Positions 37,140 through 46,554 of a stretch of DNA of 64,000 nt are shown here, one piece after another. The notes beneath the pieces were generated by a model, which was not told where the DNA came from, made no database searches, and was given only the letters and a program-made list of their open reading frames with translations. Each line of letters opens with the position of its first letter. The stretch's first letter is position 1. Source of the stretch: CAYRPN01 sp964426135 (lineage in GTDB: Bacteria > Planctomycetota > Phycisphaerae > Phycisphaerales > Phycisphaeraceae); assembly GCA_964426135.1 (NCBI GenBank), contig CAYRPN010000001.1, positions 171,871 to 235,870 on the forward strand, given 5' to 3'. A program made the position numbers and the translations under genes.

Positions 37140-39503
37140 ATGCCTAACGAAGCCGACACATGCCGCCGATACGTCGTCCCCCGGCTACAAGCCGCCGGGT
37201 GGGACAGCGATCCGCACCGGATCAACGAGCAGGTGACGTTCACCGACGGGCGAATCATCGTCGCCGGTCGGCGCGGGCGTCGGCGGCCGGGCAAGCGGGC
37301 GGACTACATCTTACGGTATCGCCCCGATGTCGCTGTTGCCGTGGTGGAGGCAAAGCCATCGTACTCCACGCCGGGCGAGGGGCTGCAACAGGCAAAGGAT
37401 TACGCCACGATTCTGGGCCTCAAGTTCGCCTACGCCACAAATGGTCACGGCATCGTTGAGTTCGATTTCACAACCGGGCTGGAGCGCGAGATCGATGTGT
37501 TCCCGACGCCAGCGGAACTCTGGGCGCGGCATTCAGCAAGCGAGTCCCTCACCATCGCAACCGCCGAGACGTTGCTGACGCCCGCCTACCACCTCAGCGG
37601 AAAGACGCCGCGCTATTACCAGGAGATCGCCATCAACCGCGCGGTCCAGGCCGCAGCGCAAGGCGCGTCGCGCATCCTGCTCACAATGGCGACCGGCACC
37701 GGCAAGACCGTCGTCGCATTCCAGATCTGCTGGAAGCTGTGGTCGTCGCGCTGGAACCGCACCGGCGAGCACCGGCGCCCGCGGATTCTGTACCTCGCCG
37801 ATCGCAACATTCTGATCGACGATCCGATGGCGAAGATCTTTTCCCCGTTCGGCGATGCGCGGTGGAAGATCGCCAATGGCAACGCGGTCAAGAGCCGCGA
37901 GATGTACTTCGCCATCTACCAGTCCATCGCCAAGGACACCAACAGGCCCGGCCTCTACCGCGAGTATGCGCCCGATTTCTTCGACCTGATCATCGTTGAC
38001 GAGTGTCATCGCGGAAGCGCTCAAGACGACAGCAACTGGCGCGAGATTCTCGAGTACTTCAAGCCGGCCATGCAGCTCGGCATGACCGCGACGCCTCGTC
38101 GCCAGGACAATGCCGACACGTACAACTACTTCGGCAACCCGATCTACACCTACAGCCTGCGGCAGGGCATCGACGACGGCTTTCTTGCGCCGTACCGCGT
38201 TCACCGCGTTGTGACGACCTGGGACGCCGCCGGATGGCGACCAACCCAAGGTGAGCTCGACCGCTTCGGCCGCGAGATTCCCGATGAGGAATACCACACC
38301 AACGACTTTGAGCGCCGCGTGTCGCTTCGAGCCCGGACCGAGGCCGTCGCCCGGCACCTGACCGAGTACCTGCGCCGCACCGACCGGTTCGCCAAGACCA
38401 TCGTGTTCTGCGTCGATCAGGAACACGCCGATGAGATGAAGCGGGCGCTGAACAACCTCAACGCGGACCTCGCCCGTGAGAATGCGGACTATGTTTGCCG
38501 TGTCACATCCAATGAAGGCGACATCGGACGCGGGCACCTCAGCGATTTTCAGGACCTCGAGCGGCGCACGCCCGTCATTCTCACCACCTCGCAAATGCTT
38601 ACGACCGGCGTCGACGCGCCCACTGTCCAAAACGTCGTGCTGATACGGGTCATCAACTCGATAACCGAGTTCAAGCAGATCATCGGGCGCGGCACTCGCG
38701 TGCGCGACGACTACGGCAAATTGTTCTTCAGCATCCTCGATTACACCGGCTCGGCCACGCGGATGTTTGCGGATCCTGACTTCGATGGCGACCCGAACAT
38801 CGAAACCGAACAGACGATCGACGAGAACGGCGAGCCGACCAGCGAAGAAACCGTGGTCACGCCCGAGGAAGAAATTGAAGACGACCAAGGCCCCGAAGGA
38901 CTGCCGCCCGACGTCGAGGATGAGCCGCGGCGCAAGTTTTACGTTGACGGCGGCCGGGTCGATGTGGCGGCGCACCTGGTGTACGAGCTCGACCCGGATG
39001 GCAACCAGCTCCGTGTGGTGCAGTTCACCGACTATACCGCCGACAAGGTCCGCACTTTGTACCGCAACGCTGCTGAATTGCGGGGCGAATGGGCCGACCC
39101 GGAAAGGCGCCGGGCGATCATCGAACAGTTGGAAGAACGCGGCATCGACTTTGATCACCTGGCCGAGACCGCCAACCAGCCCGATGCCGATCCGCTCGAC
39201 CTGCTTTGTCACCTGGCATTCAATGCGCCGCTTCGCACCCGGCGCGAGCGTGCCCAGCGGCTCCGCGCCGAGCGGCCGGACTTCTTCGAACAGTACGGGC
39301 CGGAGGCGCGCCAGATTCTGAACGACTTGCTCGACAAGTACACCGAGCACGGTACGGCACAGTTTGTTATCCCCGAGGTGCTCGAGCTGCCGCCGATCAA
39401 TGTCCACGGTAACGTGATCGAAATCGCCGCGAAGTTCGGCGACGCTGTCCGCCTGCGTGAGGCGGTCACTCAACTCCAATCGCTGCTCTACGAGGCGGCG
39501 TGA
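37140..39503 (+). CDS. hsdR: Type I restriction enzyme HsdR subunit
   Basis: 787 residues. The N-terminus holds the nuclease domain with the VVEAKPSYSTPGEGLQQAKDYA motif (E-A-K catalytic pattern). The helicase part has the Walker A LLTMATGTGKTVVAFQ, the Walker B IVDECHRGS (DECH) and motif III TATPRRQDN. Later motifs are QMLTTGVDAPTVQNVVL and IIGRGTRVRDDYGK. It translocates and cuts unmethylated DNA with HsdM and HsdS. It starts 230 bases after the recombinase operon, likely with its own promoter. Confidence 0.95.
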   Translation: MPNEADTCRRYVVPRLQAAGWDSDPHRINEQVTFTDGRIIVAGRRGRRRPGKRADYILRYRPDVAVAVVEAKPSYSTPGEGLQQAKDYATILGLKFAYATNGHGIVEFDFTTGLEREIDVFPTPAELWARHSASESLTIATAETLLTPAYHLSGKTPRYYQEIAINRAVQAAAQGASRILLTMATGTGKTVVAFQICWKLWSSRWNRTGEHRRPRILYLADRNILIDDPMAKIFSPFGDARWKIANGNAVKSREMYFAIYQSIAKDTNRPGLYREYAPDFFDLIIVDECHRGSAQDDSNWREILEYFKPAMQLGMTATPRRQDNADTYNYFGNPIYTYSLRQGIDDGFLAPYRVHRVVTTWDAAGWRPTQGELDRFGREIPDEEYHTNDFERRVSLRARTEAVARHLTEYLRRTDRFAKTIVFCVDQEHADEMKRALNNLNADLARENADYVCRVTSNEGDIGRGHLSDFQDLERRTPVILTTSQMLTTGVDAPTVQNVVLIRVINSITEFKQIIGRGTRVRDDYGKLFFSILDYTGSATRMFADPDFDGDPNIETEQTIDENGEPTSEETVVTPEEEIEDDQGPEGLPPDVEDEPRRKFYVDGGRVDVAAHLVYELDPDGNQLRVVQFTDYTADKVRTLYRNAAELRGEWADPERRRAIIEQLEERGIDFDHLAETANQPDADPLDLLCHLAFNAPLRTRRERAQRLRAERPDFFEQYGPEARQILNDLLDKYTEHGTAQFVIPEVLELPPINVHGNVIEIAAKFGDAVRLREAVTQLQSLLYEAA

Positions 39504-39520
39504 CGCAGGAGATTACCTGT

Positions 39521-40000
39521 ATGCCAGGGTCTTCGTATGTCGGAAAGGCTGGCCACCTTGCCGTGATGGGTGAGTTGGCCTTGCGAGGCTACAACGTCGC
39601 GATGCCTGAAATGGACATCGGCGATGACCTCTTTGTCGTGAACGATGCAACGGGCGCGATGTGGCGTATTCAGGTAAAGACAAGCGTGGCACGCGTTGGA
39701 GTGAAAGTTATCTCGGGGCAGTTCAGAGTTCGCCAAACCGCGATCACCATGCCCATGAATCCGGACCTTCACTTTGTGTTTGCGATGCGCATAAATCACG
39801 GGTGGCGGTATCTCGTCATGAGCCGCCAAGTTCTCGCGAACTATGTGCAGGCAAACAACCTAGGCACACAAGCGATAGTGCAGGGCGTGGCATGGCGTCA
39901 GTTGTATATCAGCATCAACAAGAACACCGGCGTGGCCACATGCTCGGGGCAGGTACTCACTCATTTGCTTGAGAACTGGGGTACGTGGCCTGAACTTTGA
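39521..40000 (+). CDS. PD-(D/E)XK-like nuclease or DNA-binding protein within the R-M operon
   Basis: 159 residues starting at 39521, where AGGAG lies 9 bases upstream (a GTG at 39500 overlapping the HsdR stop is an alternative). The sequence YVGKAGHLAVMGELALRGYNVAMPEMDIGDDLFVV and RIQVKTSVARVG has the layout G-E...D-IGDDL...IQVKT of PD-(D/E)XK-type proteins such as Vsr/group-I-like restriction partners. It is placed between hsdR and hsdM, which is unusual. A role in restriction is likely but unproven. Confidence 0.65.
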   Translation: MPGSSYVGKAGHLAVMGELALRGYNVAMPEMDIGDDLFVVNDATGAMWRIQVKTSVARVGVKVISGQFRVRQTAITMPMNPDLHFVFAMRINHGWRYLVMSRQVLANYVQANNLGTQAIVQGVAWRQLYISINKNTGVATCSGQVLTHLLENWGTWPEL

Positions 40001-40039
40001 CAAAGTCGATGAACCCTTTCCTCACTATTGAAAAACGCG

Positions 40040-41623
40040 ATGGCAAAACCGAATACCAAGATTCCCGAAACACCCAAAACCACGGCGCAGCAATTGTCGA
40101 GCCTCATCAAGTCAGCACGCGACATCATGAGAAAGGACAAGGGGCTCAACGGCGACCTTGATCGTCTCCCCTTGCTGACCTGGATCATGTTTCTGAAGTT
40201 TCTCGACGACCGCGAGAAGCTGGAGGAAACGCGCGCTGGGATCGGCGGCAAGAAGTACAAATCCGCCGTCGATGCGCCGTATCGGTGGCGCGATTGGGCT
40301 GCGAACAAGGATGGCATCACCGGGGATGAACTTATCGCCTTCGTCAATCAGGACGAAGCGACGCGCCCCGATGGCAAGCGCGGGCCTGGCCTGCTTGCCT
40401 ACCTGCGCGGCCTGCAGTCGACCAACGGTGACCGCCGCCGTGACGTCATCGCCACGGTATTCGACGGCGTCATCAACCGCATGATCTCCGGCTACCTCAT
40501 GCGCGACGTGGTCAATCTCGTCGACGGCATCCACTTCGATTCATCCGAGGAAATCCACACGCTGGCCCGGCTGTATGAGTCGATGCTGCGCGAGATGCGC
40601 GACGCCGCCGGCGACTCGGGCGAGTTCTACACGCCGCGCCCTGTCATTCAGTTCATGGTCACCGTCACCGATCCGCAGTTGGGCGAGGTGGTGCTTGACC
40701 CGGCGTGCGGCACCGGCGGCTTTCTCGCCGAGGCATTCACCCACCTCGAAAAGCAATGCAAAACGGTTCAGCACCGCAACGTGCTGCAGGAACGAAGCAT
40801 TCGCGGCGGCGAGGCCAAGCCGCTGCCCTACATGCTCTCGCAAATGAATCTGCTGCTCCACGGTCTCGATGCCCCGGCAATCGAGTACGGCAACAGTCTG
40901 GCCGTGAAGATCACGGAGCTTGGCGATAAGGATCGGGTGGACGTGATCCTCACCAACCCGCCCTTTGGCGGTGAGGAAGAGGCGGGCATCCGCGGCAACT
41001 TCCCGGCCGATAAGCAGACCTCCGAGACCGCGCTGCTGTTCCTTCAGCTCATCATGCGCAAGCTCCGCAAGCCGGGCGCTGGTTCCGAGCGCGGCGGCCG
41101 CGCTGCCGTGGTCGTGCCTAACGGCACGCTCTTTGGCGACGGTGTGGCCGCCCGCATTAAGGAGGAGATGCTCAAGGATTTCAACCTGCACACCATCGTG
41201 CGGCTCCCCAACGGCGTCTTCGCGCCCTACACCGCGATCCCAACCAACCTGCTGTTCTTCGACCGCGCAGGGCCGACGAAGGACATCTGGTATTACGAAC
41301 TGCCGCTGCCTGAAGGGCGGCGCAGTTACACAAAGACCAAGCCTGTCCAGATCGAAGAGTTCGCCGACTGCATCAAGTGGTTTCAGATGAAGCGGCGGAA
41401 GGAGACCGATCACGCGTGGCGCGTGTCCGCTAAGGACGTGCTCAAGTATGACGGGGCAGGCAATCTGGTTTCCTGCAACCTCGACATAAAGAATCCCGAC
41501 AGCGCCGCGGCGCTGGAGCATCTGCCGCCCGAGCAACTGGTCGAGGACATCTTGGGAAAGGAGCGGCGAATCATTCAGATCATGGAAGAAATCAAAGCCG
41601 AACTGGTAGGAGGCGGAACGTGA
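40040..41623 (+). CDS. hsdM: Type I DNA methyltransferase HsdM subunit
   Basis: 527 residues. The N-terminal HsdM_N domain (about 15-150) is followed by the methyltransferase core. Motif I is DPACGTGGFLAEAF and motif IV is ILTNPPFGGEE, the N6-adenine pattern. GEFYTPRPVI and VDVILTNPPF are also diagnostic. The start at 40040 is an ATG; a TTG four codons upstream exists. It methylates the DNA target and is needed for restriction. It overlaps the small gene downstream. Confidence 0.95.
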   Translation: MAKPNTKIPETPKTTAQQLSSLIKSARDIMRKDKGLNGDLDRLPLLTWIMFLKFLDDREKLEETRAGIGGKKYKSAVDAPYRWRDWAANKDGITGDELIAFVNQDEATRPDGKRGPGLLAYLRGLQSTNGDRRRDVIATVFDGVINRMISGYLMRDVVNLVDGIHFDSSEEIHTLARLYESMLREMRDAAGDSGEFYTPRPVIQFMVTVTDPQLGEVVLDPACGTGGFLAEAFTHLEKQCKTVQHRNVLQERSIRGGEAKPLPYMLSQMNLLLHGLDAPAIEYGNSLAVKITELGDKDRVDVILTNPPFGGEEEAGIRGNFPADKQTSETALLFLQLIMRKLRKPGAGSERGGRAAVVVPNGTLFGDGVAARIKEEMLKDFNLHTIVRLPNGVFAPYTAIPTNLLFFDRAGPTKDIWYYELPLPEGRRSYTKTKPVQIEEFADCIKWFQMKRRKETDHAWRVSAKDVLKYDGAGNLVSCNLDIKNPDSAAALEHLPPEQLVEDILGKERRIIQIMEEIKAELVGGGT

Positions 41624-41850
41624 GAAAGCCATCCCGCGCCTCGATAGATAGGCTTCAGACGGTGCTTGAATCCGCGACCCAACCGATTCTTCGCACACCA
41701 TTTGAAGATTCAGGCTTCGAACTGCCCGTTCTGGCGCAGCACGACGAAAGAATGTTGGCCGCCCAGCTCCAGTGCACGCATGCCGCGCTCGAACATCGCG
41801 CCGCCGTCCGGGGCTGCGAACCGGTCAAGCGGAAAGGGGGCCGCCGATGA
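41620..41850 (+). CDS. 76-residue protein between hsdM and hsdS
   Basis: A GTG start at 41620 overlaps the HsdM stop by four bases and its stop overlaps the HsdS start at 41847 by four bases (ATGA). The tight coupling at both ends argues that it is expressed. The protein is basic at both ends (RKPSRASIDRLQ and CEPVKRKGGRR). The middle is helical (RMLAAQLQCTHAALEHRAAV). No family is recognised. It may tune the R-M complex. Confidence 0.6.
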   Translation: MRKPSRASIDRLQTVLESATQPILRTPFEDSGFELPVLAQHDERMLAAQLQCTHAALEHRAAVRGCEPVKRKGGRR

Positions 41851-43004
41851 GTATGAATGGCTGGCCGTTGGTGCCACTTGGCGACGTGCTGAGTCAGTGC
41901 AAGCACTACATTGATCGGCCTGAACCGCGCGAGTATCCCAAGCTATCGGTGAAGCTCTATGGCAAAGGTGTGGTTATGGATGCACCAGCTCAAGGCTCAG
42001 AGCTTAAGATGCAGCGCCACCAGATTGCTAGGGCTGGCCAAGTTATCGTGTCGGAAATATGGGGAAAGAAAGGAGCCCTTGGCTTTGTACCCGATGAGGG
42101 AGATGGCGCCCTTTGTACGAGCCACTTCTTCTTGTTCGACGTAGATACCACTCGAGTCGAACGTGGATGGCTGCGGGCGATCTTTCGAGCGAACCGTCTT
42201 GCGGATCAACTCGATTCGCAGGCATTTGGAACGACGGGCTACGCTGCTGTGAGGCCAAAGGCGTTTCTCGCTTCGACAATTCCCCTTCCCCCGTTGGAGG
42301 AGCAGCGCCGAATCGTCACTCGAATCGACCGTCTTGTCACCAAGATTGAAAATGTCGCTGTGACCGCCCAAGCGACGGACGTAGTCGTGAGCAGCTTGCT
42401 GCTCGCGGCCTATCACCAGATCGCGAAGACTGCACCGCGCAGACGGCTAGGCGATGTCGCGCCGCTGATTCGGCGCCCTGCCGAAATTGAACATAGTGCA
42501 AAGTACCCACAGGTTTCCGTTCGTTCCTTTGGAAAGGGAACGTTCCACAACCCGCCATTACTCGGTAGCGAGATCACCTGGCAGAAGCCCTACCTTGTGA
42601 AGCACGGCGACATCCTCGTGAGCAATATCAAGGCGTGGGAGGGCGCGATTGCTGTCGCGGGGCCGGAAGATGATGGCAGGTACGGTTCCCACCGTTACTT
42701 GACATTTGTTCCCGTCGATGGCGTCGCAACAGCCGCTTACCTCTGTTTTCACCTCCTATCACCCGAGGGGCTGTATCACGTAGGCGAGGCCTCCCCTGGC
42801 AGCGCCGACAGGAATCGCACGCTGAGCGCGAAAGCCATGCTCGAAATCCCCGTGCCTGTCCCACCATACGATCAACAACTTTGGTTCGGTCGTGTTTTGT
42901 CGCGCGTCACTGCCGCCCGCCAATTGCGGCGCGAAACAACGGCGGCACGCGATGCCATCATTCCGGCGATCCTCGACCGCGCCTTCAAGGGGGAATTGTC
43001 ATGA
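41847..43004 (+). CDS. hsdS: Type I specificity subunit HsdS
   Basis: 385 residues with two target-recognition domains. The first starts PLVPLGDVLSQCKHYIDR and ends with the central conserved helix PLPPLEEQRRIVTRIDRLVTKIENV. The second starts RRLGDVAPLIRRPAEIE and ends PVPPYDQQLWFGRVLSRVTAARQLRRE (given in two parts). The two halves give the bipartite DNA target. It overlaps the genes on both sides by four bases. Confidence 0.92.
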   Translation: MSMNGWPLVPLGDVLSQCKHYIDRPEPREYPKLSVKLYGKGVVMDAPAQGSELKMQRHQIARAGQVIVSEIWGKKGALGFVPDEGDGALCTSHFFLFDVDTTRVERGWLRAIFRANRLADQLDSQAFGTTGYAAVRPKAFLASTIPLPPLEEQRRIVTRIDRLVTKIENVAVTAQATDVVVSSLLLAAYHQIAKTAPRRRLGDVAPLIRRPAEIEHSAKYPQVSVRSFGKGTFHNPPLLGSEITWQKPYLVKHGDILVSNIKAWEGAIAVAGPEDDGRYGSHRYLTFVPVDGVATAAYLCFHLLSPEGLYHVGEASPGSADRNRTLSAKAMLEIPVPVPPYDQQLWFGRVLSRVTAARQLRRETTAARDAIIPAILDRAFKGELS

Positions 43005-43360
43005 GCAAAAAGCCCCCGAAACCATTCGGACAACTGCTCCGCGAAAAGCGGATGGAAAAAGGCTACAGCCTACGCAAGTTCGCGCTGCTGGTGGGCGTGA
43101 GCCCGACGTACCTGTCGCAGGTCGAGCAGATGAACGTGGCCCCGCCGACCGCCGATCGCGTGAAGCGGATGGCCGAGATTCTCGGCGAAAGCGTCGATGA
43201 TTGGACCTCCTTGGCCGGGCGTCTGACCGAAGATTTGCCGGCGATCATTCAGGAGAGGCCCGAGCTTCCCGACATGCTCCGCGCGATGCAGGGTTTGACG
43301 TCCGATCAGCTCCGCAAGCTGCGCGCGGATGCCGAGCGCATGAAGAAGGAGGGCAAGTAG
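43001..43360 (+). CDS. Xre-family helix-turn-helix regulator
   Basis: 119 residues starting at 43001 with an ATGA overlap of hsdS. The helix-turn-helix is LRKFALLVGVSPTYLSQVEQMNVAPPTADRVKRMAEIL (given in parts: LRKFALLVGVSPTYLSQVEQ and APPTADRVKRMAEIL). The C-terminal half (PAIIQERPELPDMLRAMQGL and LRKLRADAERMKKEGK) is helical. With the next gene it forms a typical Xre/ImmA-IrrE module. It probably represses this module and possibly the R-M operon. Confidence 0.85.
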   Translation: MSKKPPKPFGQLLREKRMEKGYSLRKFALLVGVSPTYLSQVEQMNVAPPTADRVKRMAEILGESVDDWTSLAGRLTEDLPAIIQERPELPDMLRAMQGLTSDQLRKLRADAERMKKEGK

Positions 43361-43363
43361 GTC

Positions 43364-44122
43364 ATGGCCCGTCGATTCACCAAGCCCAAATCCGACACGC
43401 CGTTCCTGACGCCGCAGGCGTTCGAGGATGAAGCGGCGCTGCTGCTGGCCGAGTTCGGTAGCGCGCATGCGCAGATCACCGCCCCGCCGGTGCCCATCGA
43501 CGACATGGTCGAGAAGCATTTCAAGCTGGTGGTGGAGTTCAGCAACCTGCGAGCGGACTATCCCGAAGGCGACGTGCTGGGTGCAATCTATTTCAATGAC
43601 AAGAGGATCGTCATCGACCAGAGCCTCGTGCCCGAGGACTTCCCGGCGATGCGCGGACGATACCGGTTCACGCTGGCACACGAACTTGCGCACTGGCGCT
43701 TGCACCGGCACCTGTATCTGCACCGAGCGAATCAACCCATGCTGCTGTCATCGGGAAAGGCAGCACCCGATCATGTGCTCCGCTCGACACAGACGGATAA
43801 GAAAGAGTATCAGGCCAACCGCCTGGCGAGCTGCGTGCTGATGCCGCGCGAGATGGTGAAGCGGGCATGGCACGAGGCGCAGGGAAGCATGGACCCGGTC
43901 TATCTCGAAGACTTGCAGACCCGACGCCAACAGATTCTCACGGCGGAAGTGTTGCGCCGCGGTGGGTTCAAGTCGGGCGAGGACGCCATCGACAACATGC
44001 TGCTGGAGCACGTCGCCCGGCCGATGGCGCAGACATTCGAGGTCTCGCCCGACGCGATGCGCATCCGCCTGGAAACCATGCAGCTCTTGCTTCGCAAAAA
44101 AGAACCATCGCTGTTCACGTGA
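43364..44122 (+). CDS. ImmA/IrrE-type zinc metallopeptidase
   Basis: 252 residues. The active site FTLAHELAHWRLH has the HExxH zinc motif, and LASCVLMPREMVKRAWHEAQG contains the typical post-motif of the family. It follows the HTH gene by 3 bases. ImmA/IrrE enzymes cut their partner repressor or another regulator and release phage, ICE or stress genes. This unit could switch the element or R-M expression. Confidence 0.88.
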   Translation: MARRFTKPKSDTPFLTPQAFEDEAALLLAEFGSAHAQITAPPVPIDDMVEKHFKLVVEFSNLRADYPEGDVLGAIYFNDKRIVIDQSLVPEDFPAMRGRYRFTLAHELAHWRLHRHLYLHRANQPMLLSSGKAAPDHVLRSTQTDKKEYQANRLASCVLMPREMVKRAWHEAQGSMDPVYLEDLQTRRQQILTAEVLRRGGFKSGEDAIDNMLLEHVARPMAQTFEVSPDAMRIRLETMQLLLRKKEPSLFT

Positions 44123-44196
44123 ACGGCGGGTTGTTTTTCTGGACCCGGCGTTTACCGTTCAATTAACGTGGACGCCCTACTGCAAGGAGGCCAATC

Positions 44197-45381
44197 ATGG
44201 CCAAACCGTTTGATCTGAGGAAGCAGCTCAAGCTGCACGACAATGGGCTTCTGCGCCGGCTGTTCGCCGAGCAGGAGGCGATGAAGGACATCGCGTGGGA
44301 CGCGTTGGGTCGGCGCGATATGGAGCCGATCGTCGCGGCATGGGAGCACATGGCCGACGCGCGGAGGCACTTCCAGGTGATCCTCCAGGACGTCAACGAA
44401 CTGTCCGACGCCCGCGGCCTGAAGGTGCTGATGGAGGCAATCGGCGCGCGCTCCACCGACCGGCTTGTGGAGATGTCGGCGCTGAAGAGCGCGGCCGACA
44501 AGGCGCTGTGGGCGTATCTCGAAGAACGGGATGCGTTCGATGAGGCCGCCATCTACGCGCGGGCCGAGGCGCTGCGCGGCGGGCAGTACGCCAACCGGTG
44601 GAACAGTCTGCCGAAAGAGAAGATCGAAGTGACGGACGCGAAGATCAAGGCACTGGAGGAGGAGGTGCGCGCCTTCTACTGGGAGAAAGAGCTGCGCGGG
44701 GAACGGTGCCGTGTGCATCGTCATCAGCGGCCCGGCGGCGAGGAGGTGTTCTTCGCGTACCTGCCCGACTGGCCGGACAAGCTCCTCACCTTCGATGCGG
44801 AAGGCAATCTTACCCCGCGCGAGGAGAGCTACACGTTCTCCAACGTTTTCATCTTCACGCCGGGCGAGGGCGCAGTGGAGATCATCGCACGGGGCGGCAA
44901 GAAGGTGCAGATGCCGCTGCGCAAAGCGTTCTGCAAGGCGGTGATGGGGATCGACGTTGCCGACGACGATCCGGTGCGGCCGTCGTTCCGGATGGACCAC
45001 CTCCTCGACCCCGCGTTCGCATTCACGACGGACGACGGCGATCGCGTGTCGGCCGTGCGACCTCGGCGGTACCGCCTGGTGCCGAAGGTTTATGTGCCGA
45101 CGGTGGAGTACCTCGAGTTGAAGTTCACCGAGGCGGCGACGCGCCGCGAGGTGCAAATCGCGATCGACAGTCTCTTGGGTGCCTACAAGCTCGATCGGTC
45201 GCAGGTCGCCGTCGCGCAGGCCAGCATCCAACTGCTGTTCATGAGCGACGGGCATCGCAAGGGCAAGACGATGACCTTCAACGTCAACTGCCCCAACTCG
45301 TGCGACGTTAAGAGCAAACCGGATGACGTGCGGATCGTGGCTGAGCGCCTGATTCGTCGCTGGGAGATTCTCCATGATTGA
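44197..45381 (+). CDS. Unknown protein A of a two-gene cassette
   Basis: 394 residues, no family recognised. The N-terminal 150 residues are helical and charged (KPFDLRKQLKLHDNGLLRR, then RRDMEPIVAAWEHMADARR). The middle has a beta-rich part with VHRHQRPGGEEVFFAYLPDW and VEIIARGGKKVQMPLRKAFC. The end (TMTFNVNCPNSCDVKSKPDD, VRIVAERLIRRWEILHD) contains a Cys pair NCPNSC. It begins with its own ribosome site (CAAGGAGG) at 44197 and overlaps the next gene by 8 bases, so A and B are translationally coupled. It follows the R-M and Xre/ImmA genes, a classical defence-island place. Confidence 0.75.
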   Translation: MAKPFDLRKQLKLHDNGLLRRLFAEQEAMKDIAWDALGRRDMEPIVAAWEHMADARRHFQVILQDVNELSDARGLKVLMEAIGARSTDRLVEMSALKSAADKALWAYLEERDAFDEAAIYARAEALRGGQYANRWNSLPKEKIEVTDAKIKALEEEVRAFYWEKELRGERCRVHRHQRPGGEEVFFAYLPDWPDKLLTFDAEGNLTPREESYTFSNVFIFTPGEGAVEIIARGGKKVQMPLRKAFCKAVMGIDVADDDPVRPSFRMDHLLDPAFAFTTDDGDRVSAVRPRRYRLVPKVYVPTVEYLELKFTEAATRREVQIAIDSLLGAYKLDRSQVAVAQASIQLLFMSDGHRKGKTMTFNVNCPNSCDVKSKPDDVRIVAERLIRRWEILHD

Positions 45382-46360
45382 TCCATTGCAAATGCTGTGG
45401 CCGCTGGTGGACGCCCCCGACTCGATCGTCGCGGCTCATGTCGTGGCGACCTGGCCGGCGGGCGTTCACCAGCAACTGATTGACCTTGGTGTGCTGCGAC
45501 CGGGCGAGGATGCCCAGTTCGTTCTGTGCCCGGAATGCGGTGAACATGTTGAAGAGGTGTTGGCGTTCGCCGGTCCGGGTGGCCGTACGCGCTACGCGAT
45601 TCCCTGCCACGTCACACTGCGCGCCGATGTTTCGCCGGAAGCGCGCCGTCAGTGGATGGTTGACTTCGCGGCTTTGACCGCCGAACTCGCTCGTATCCTC
45701 GCGCTGACTGGCCAGTGCAGCGAACTGCTGCCCAGTCGTCTCTGGCGACTTGGCCGAACGAACTGGCAAGGCGCGTCGCGCGATGTTCTGTTCGCGCGTG
45801 GGCTGGACTGGGACGATGGCCCGACCGTTCGAGCCACGCTGGTCCGCAGCCGAAAGCCAATCGTGTTTGTTCCGCTGCGCCGGCCTCCGGAGGGATTCTG
45901 GCGAACCGTGCCGCCGACACTCATGCTTTCGCACGTGGCTTCACTCGTGGGTGGGCACATCGAGGTCGAGACGTTGGAGATCGCCGCCGCGATCCACGAC
46001 GCGGATGCATTGGCGGCATCAGGGCCCATGCCGGCGCTCTCGATTGAAGACCTCAAGCGGATGATCCGTCAGCAAGTGAAAGCGGAACTGAAATCCGCGC
46101 TGAACGACGACGCCTTCCTCGCCGCGTATCGCCTTTGCGGCTCGGTCCGCGACGCGGCCACGTTCCTGTCGCAGGAGACCGAAGGGGAAGTTTCCAAAGA
46201 CAAGGTGCAGCGGGCGCTCGGCCGGGCCGGCGGCGCGGCCGCCGTGCTGAACAGCAAGAACAGCGCCTCGGTGGTGCGCGGTGCCGCGTCGCAACCCCGC
46301 GACAAACATGGGAAAGCAATCGCCGAGGCGCAACCGGCTGTAACTGAAGATGTTGAGTAA
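45374..46360 (+). CDS. Unknown protein B of a two-gene cassette, zinc-ribbon-like plus HTH
   Basis: 328 residues, no family recognised. The N-terminus is helical (LQMLWPLVDAPDSIVAAHVV). A zinc-finger-like part reads VLCPECGEHVEEVLAF, then RYAIPCHVTL, giving CxxC, a following H and a CxH pair. The middle is compact and hydrophobic (PIVFVPLRRPPEGFWRTVPP). The C-terminal part (about 245-300, DAFLAAYRLCGSVRDAATFL and SKDKVQRALGRAG) looks like a helix-turn-helix. It overlaps protein A. A DNA-binding regulator or sensor of the pair is a reasonable guess. It ends before a stem-loop and the sigma gene. Confidence 0.72.
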   Translation: MIDPLQMLWPLVDAPDSIVAAHVVATWPAGVHQQLIDLGVLRPGEDAQFVLCPECGEHVEEVLAFAGPGGRTRYAIPCHVTLRADVSPEARRQWMVDFAALTAELARILALTGQCSELLPSRLWRLGRTNWQGASRDVLFARGLDWDDGPTVRATLVRSRKPIVFVPLRRPPEGFWRTVPPTLMLSHVASLVGGHIEVETLEIAAAIHDADALAASGPMPALSIEDLKRMIRQQVKAELKSALNDDAFLAAYRLCGSVRDAATFLSQETEGEVSKDKVQRALGRAGGAAAVLNSKNSASVVRGAASQPRDKHGKAIAEAQPAVTEDVE

Positions 46361-46414
46361 CGCGGCGGGGGTCGTCCGGCTCGCGCGCAAACTTCCAGAG
46401 TGCGACACCGGGCG

Positions 46415-46452
46415 GACTGTCCGGCGGCCATAGAGGCCATAACCCGACAGTC
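46415..46452 (+). other. Stem-loop after the unknown two-gene cassette
   Basis: GACTGTCCGG pairs with CCCGACAGTC (one mismatch), with an inner GGCC palindrome. It lies 55 bases after gene B and 100 bases before the sigma factor. It could end the cassette transcript or shape an mRNA leader, but there is no T run. Confidence 0.4.
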
Positions 46453-46554
46453 ACGAGTCGCATCTGTACCGGCGTCTGCGGCATGTGCCGCAGCACAGAA
46501 CCCGCACTCGCCTTGATCTGATCGGGTCCTCCCCCTCGGGCCGCCGGAGGCCCG

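Noticed and set aside
37533..39479. 648-codon frame on the minus strand within hsdR
   Set aside because: It lies fully inside the well-supported hsdR gene, and its product has the Asp/His/Val composition of an antisense shadow.
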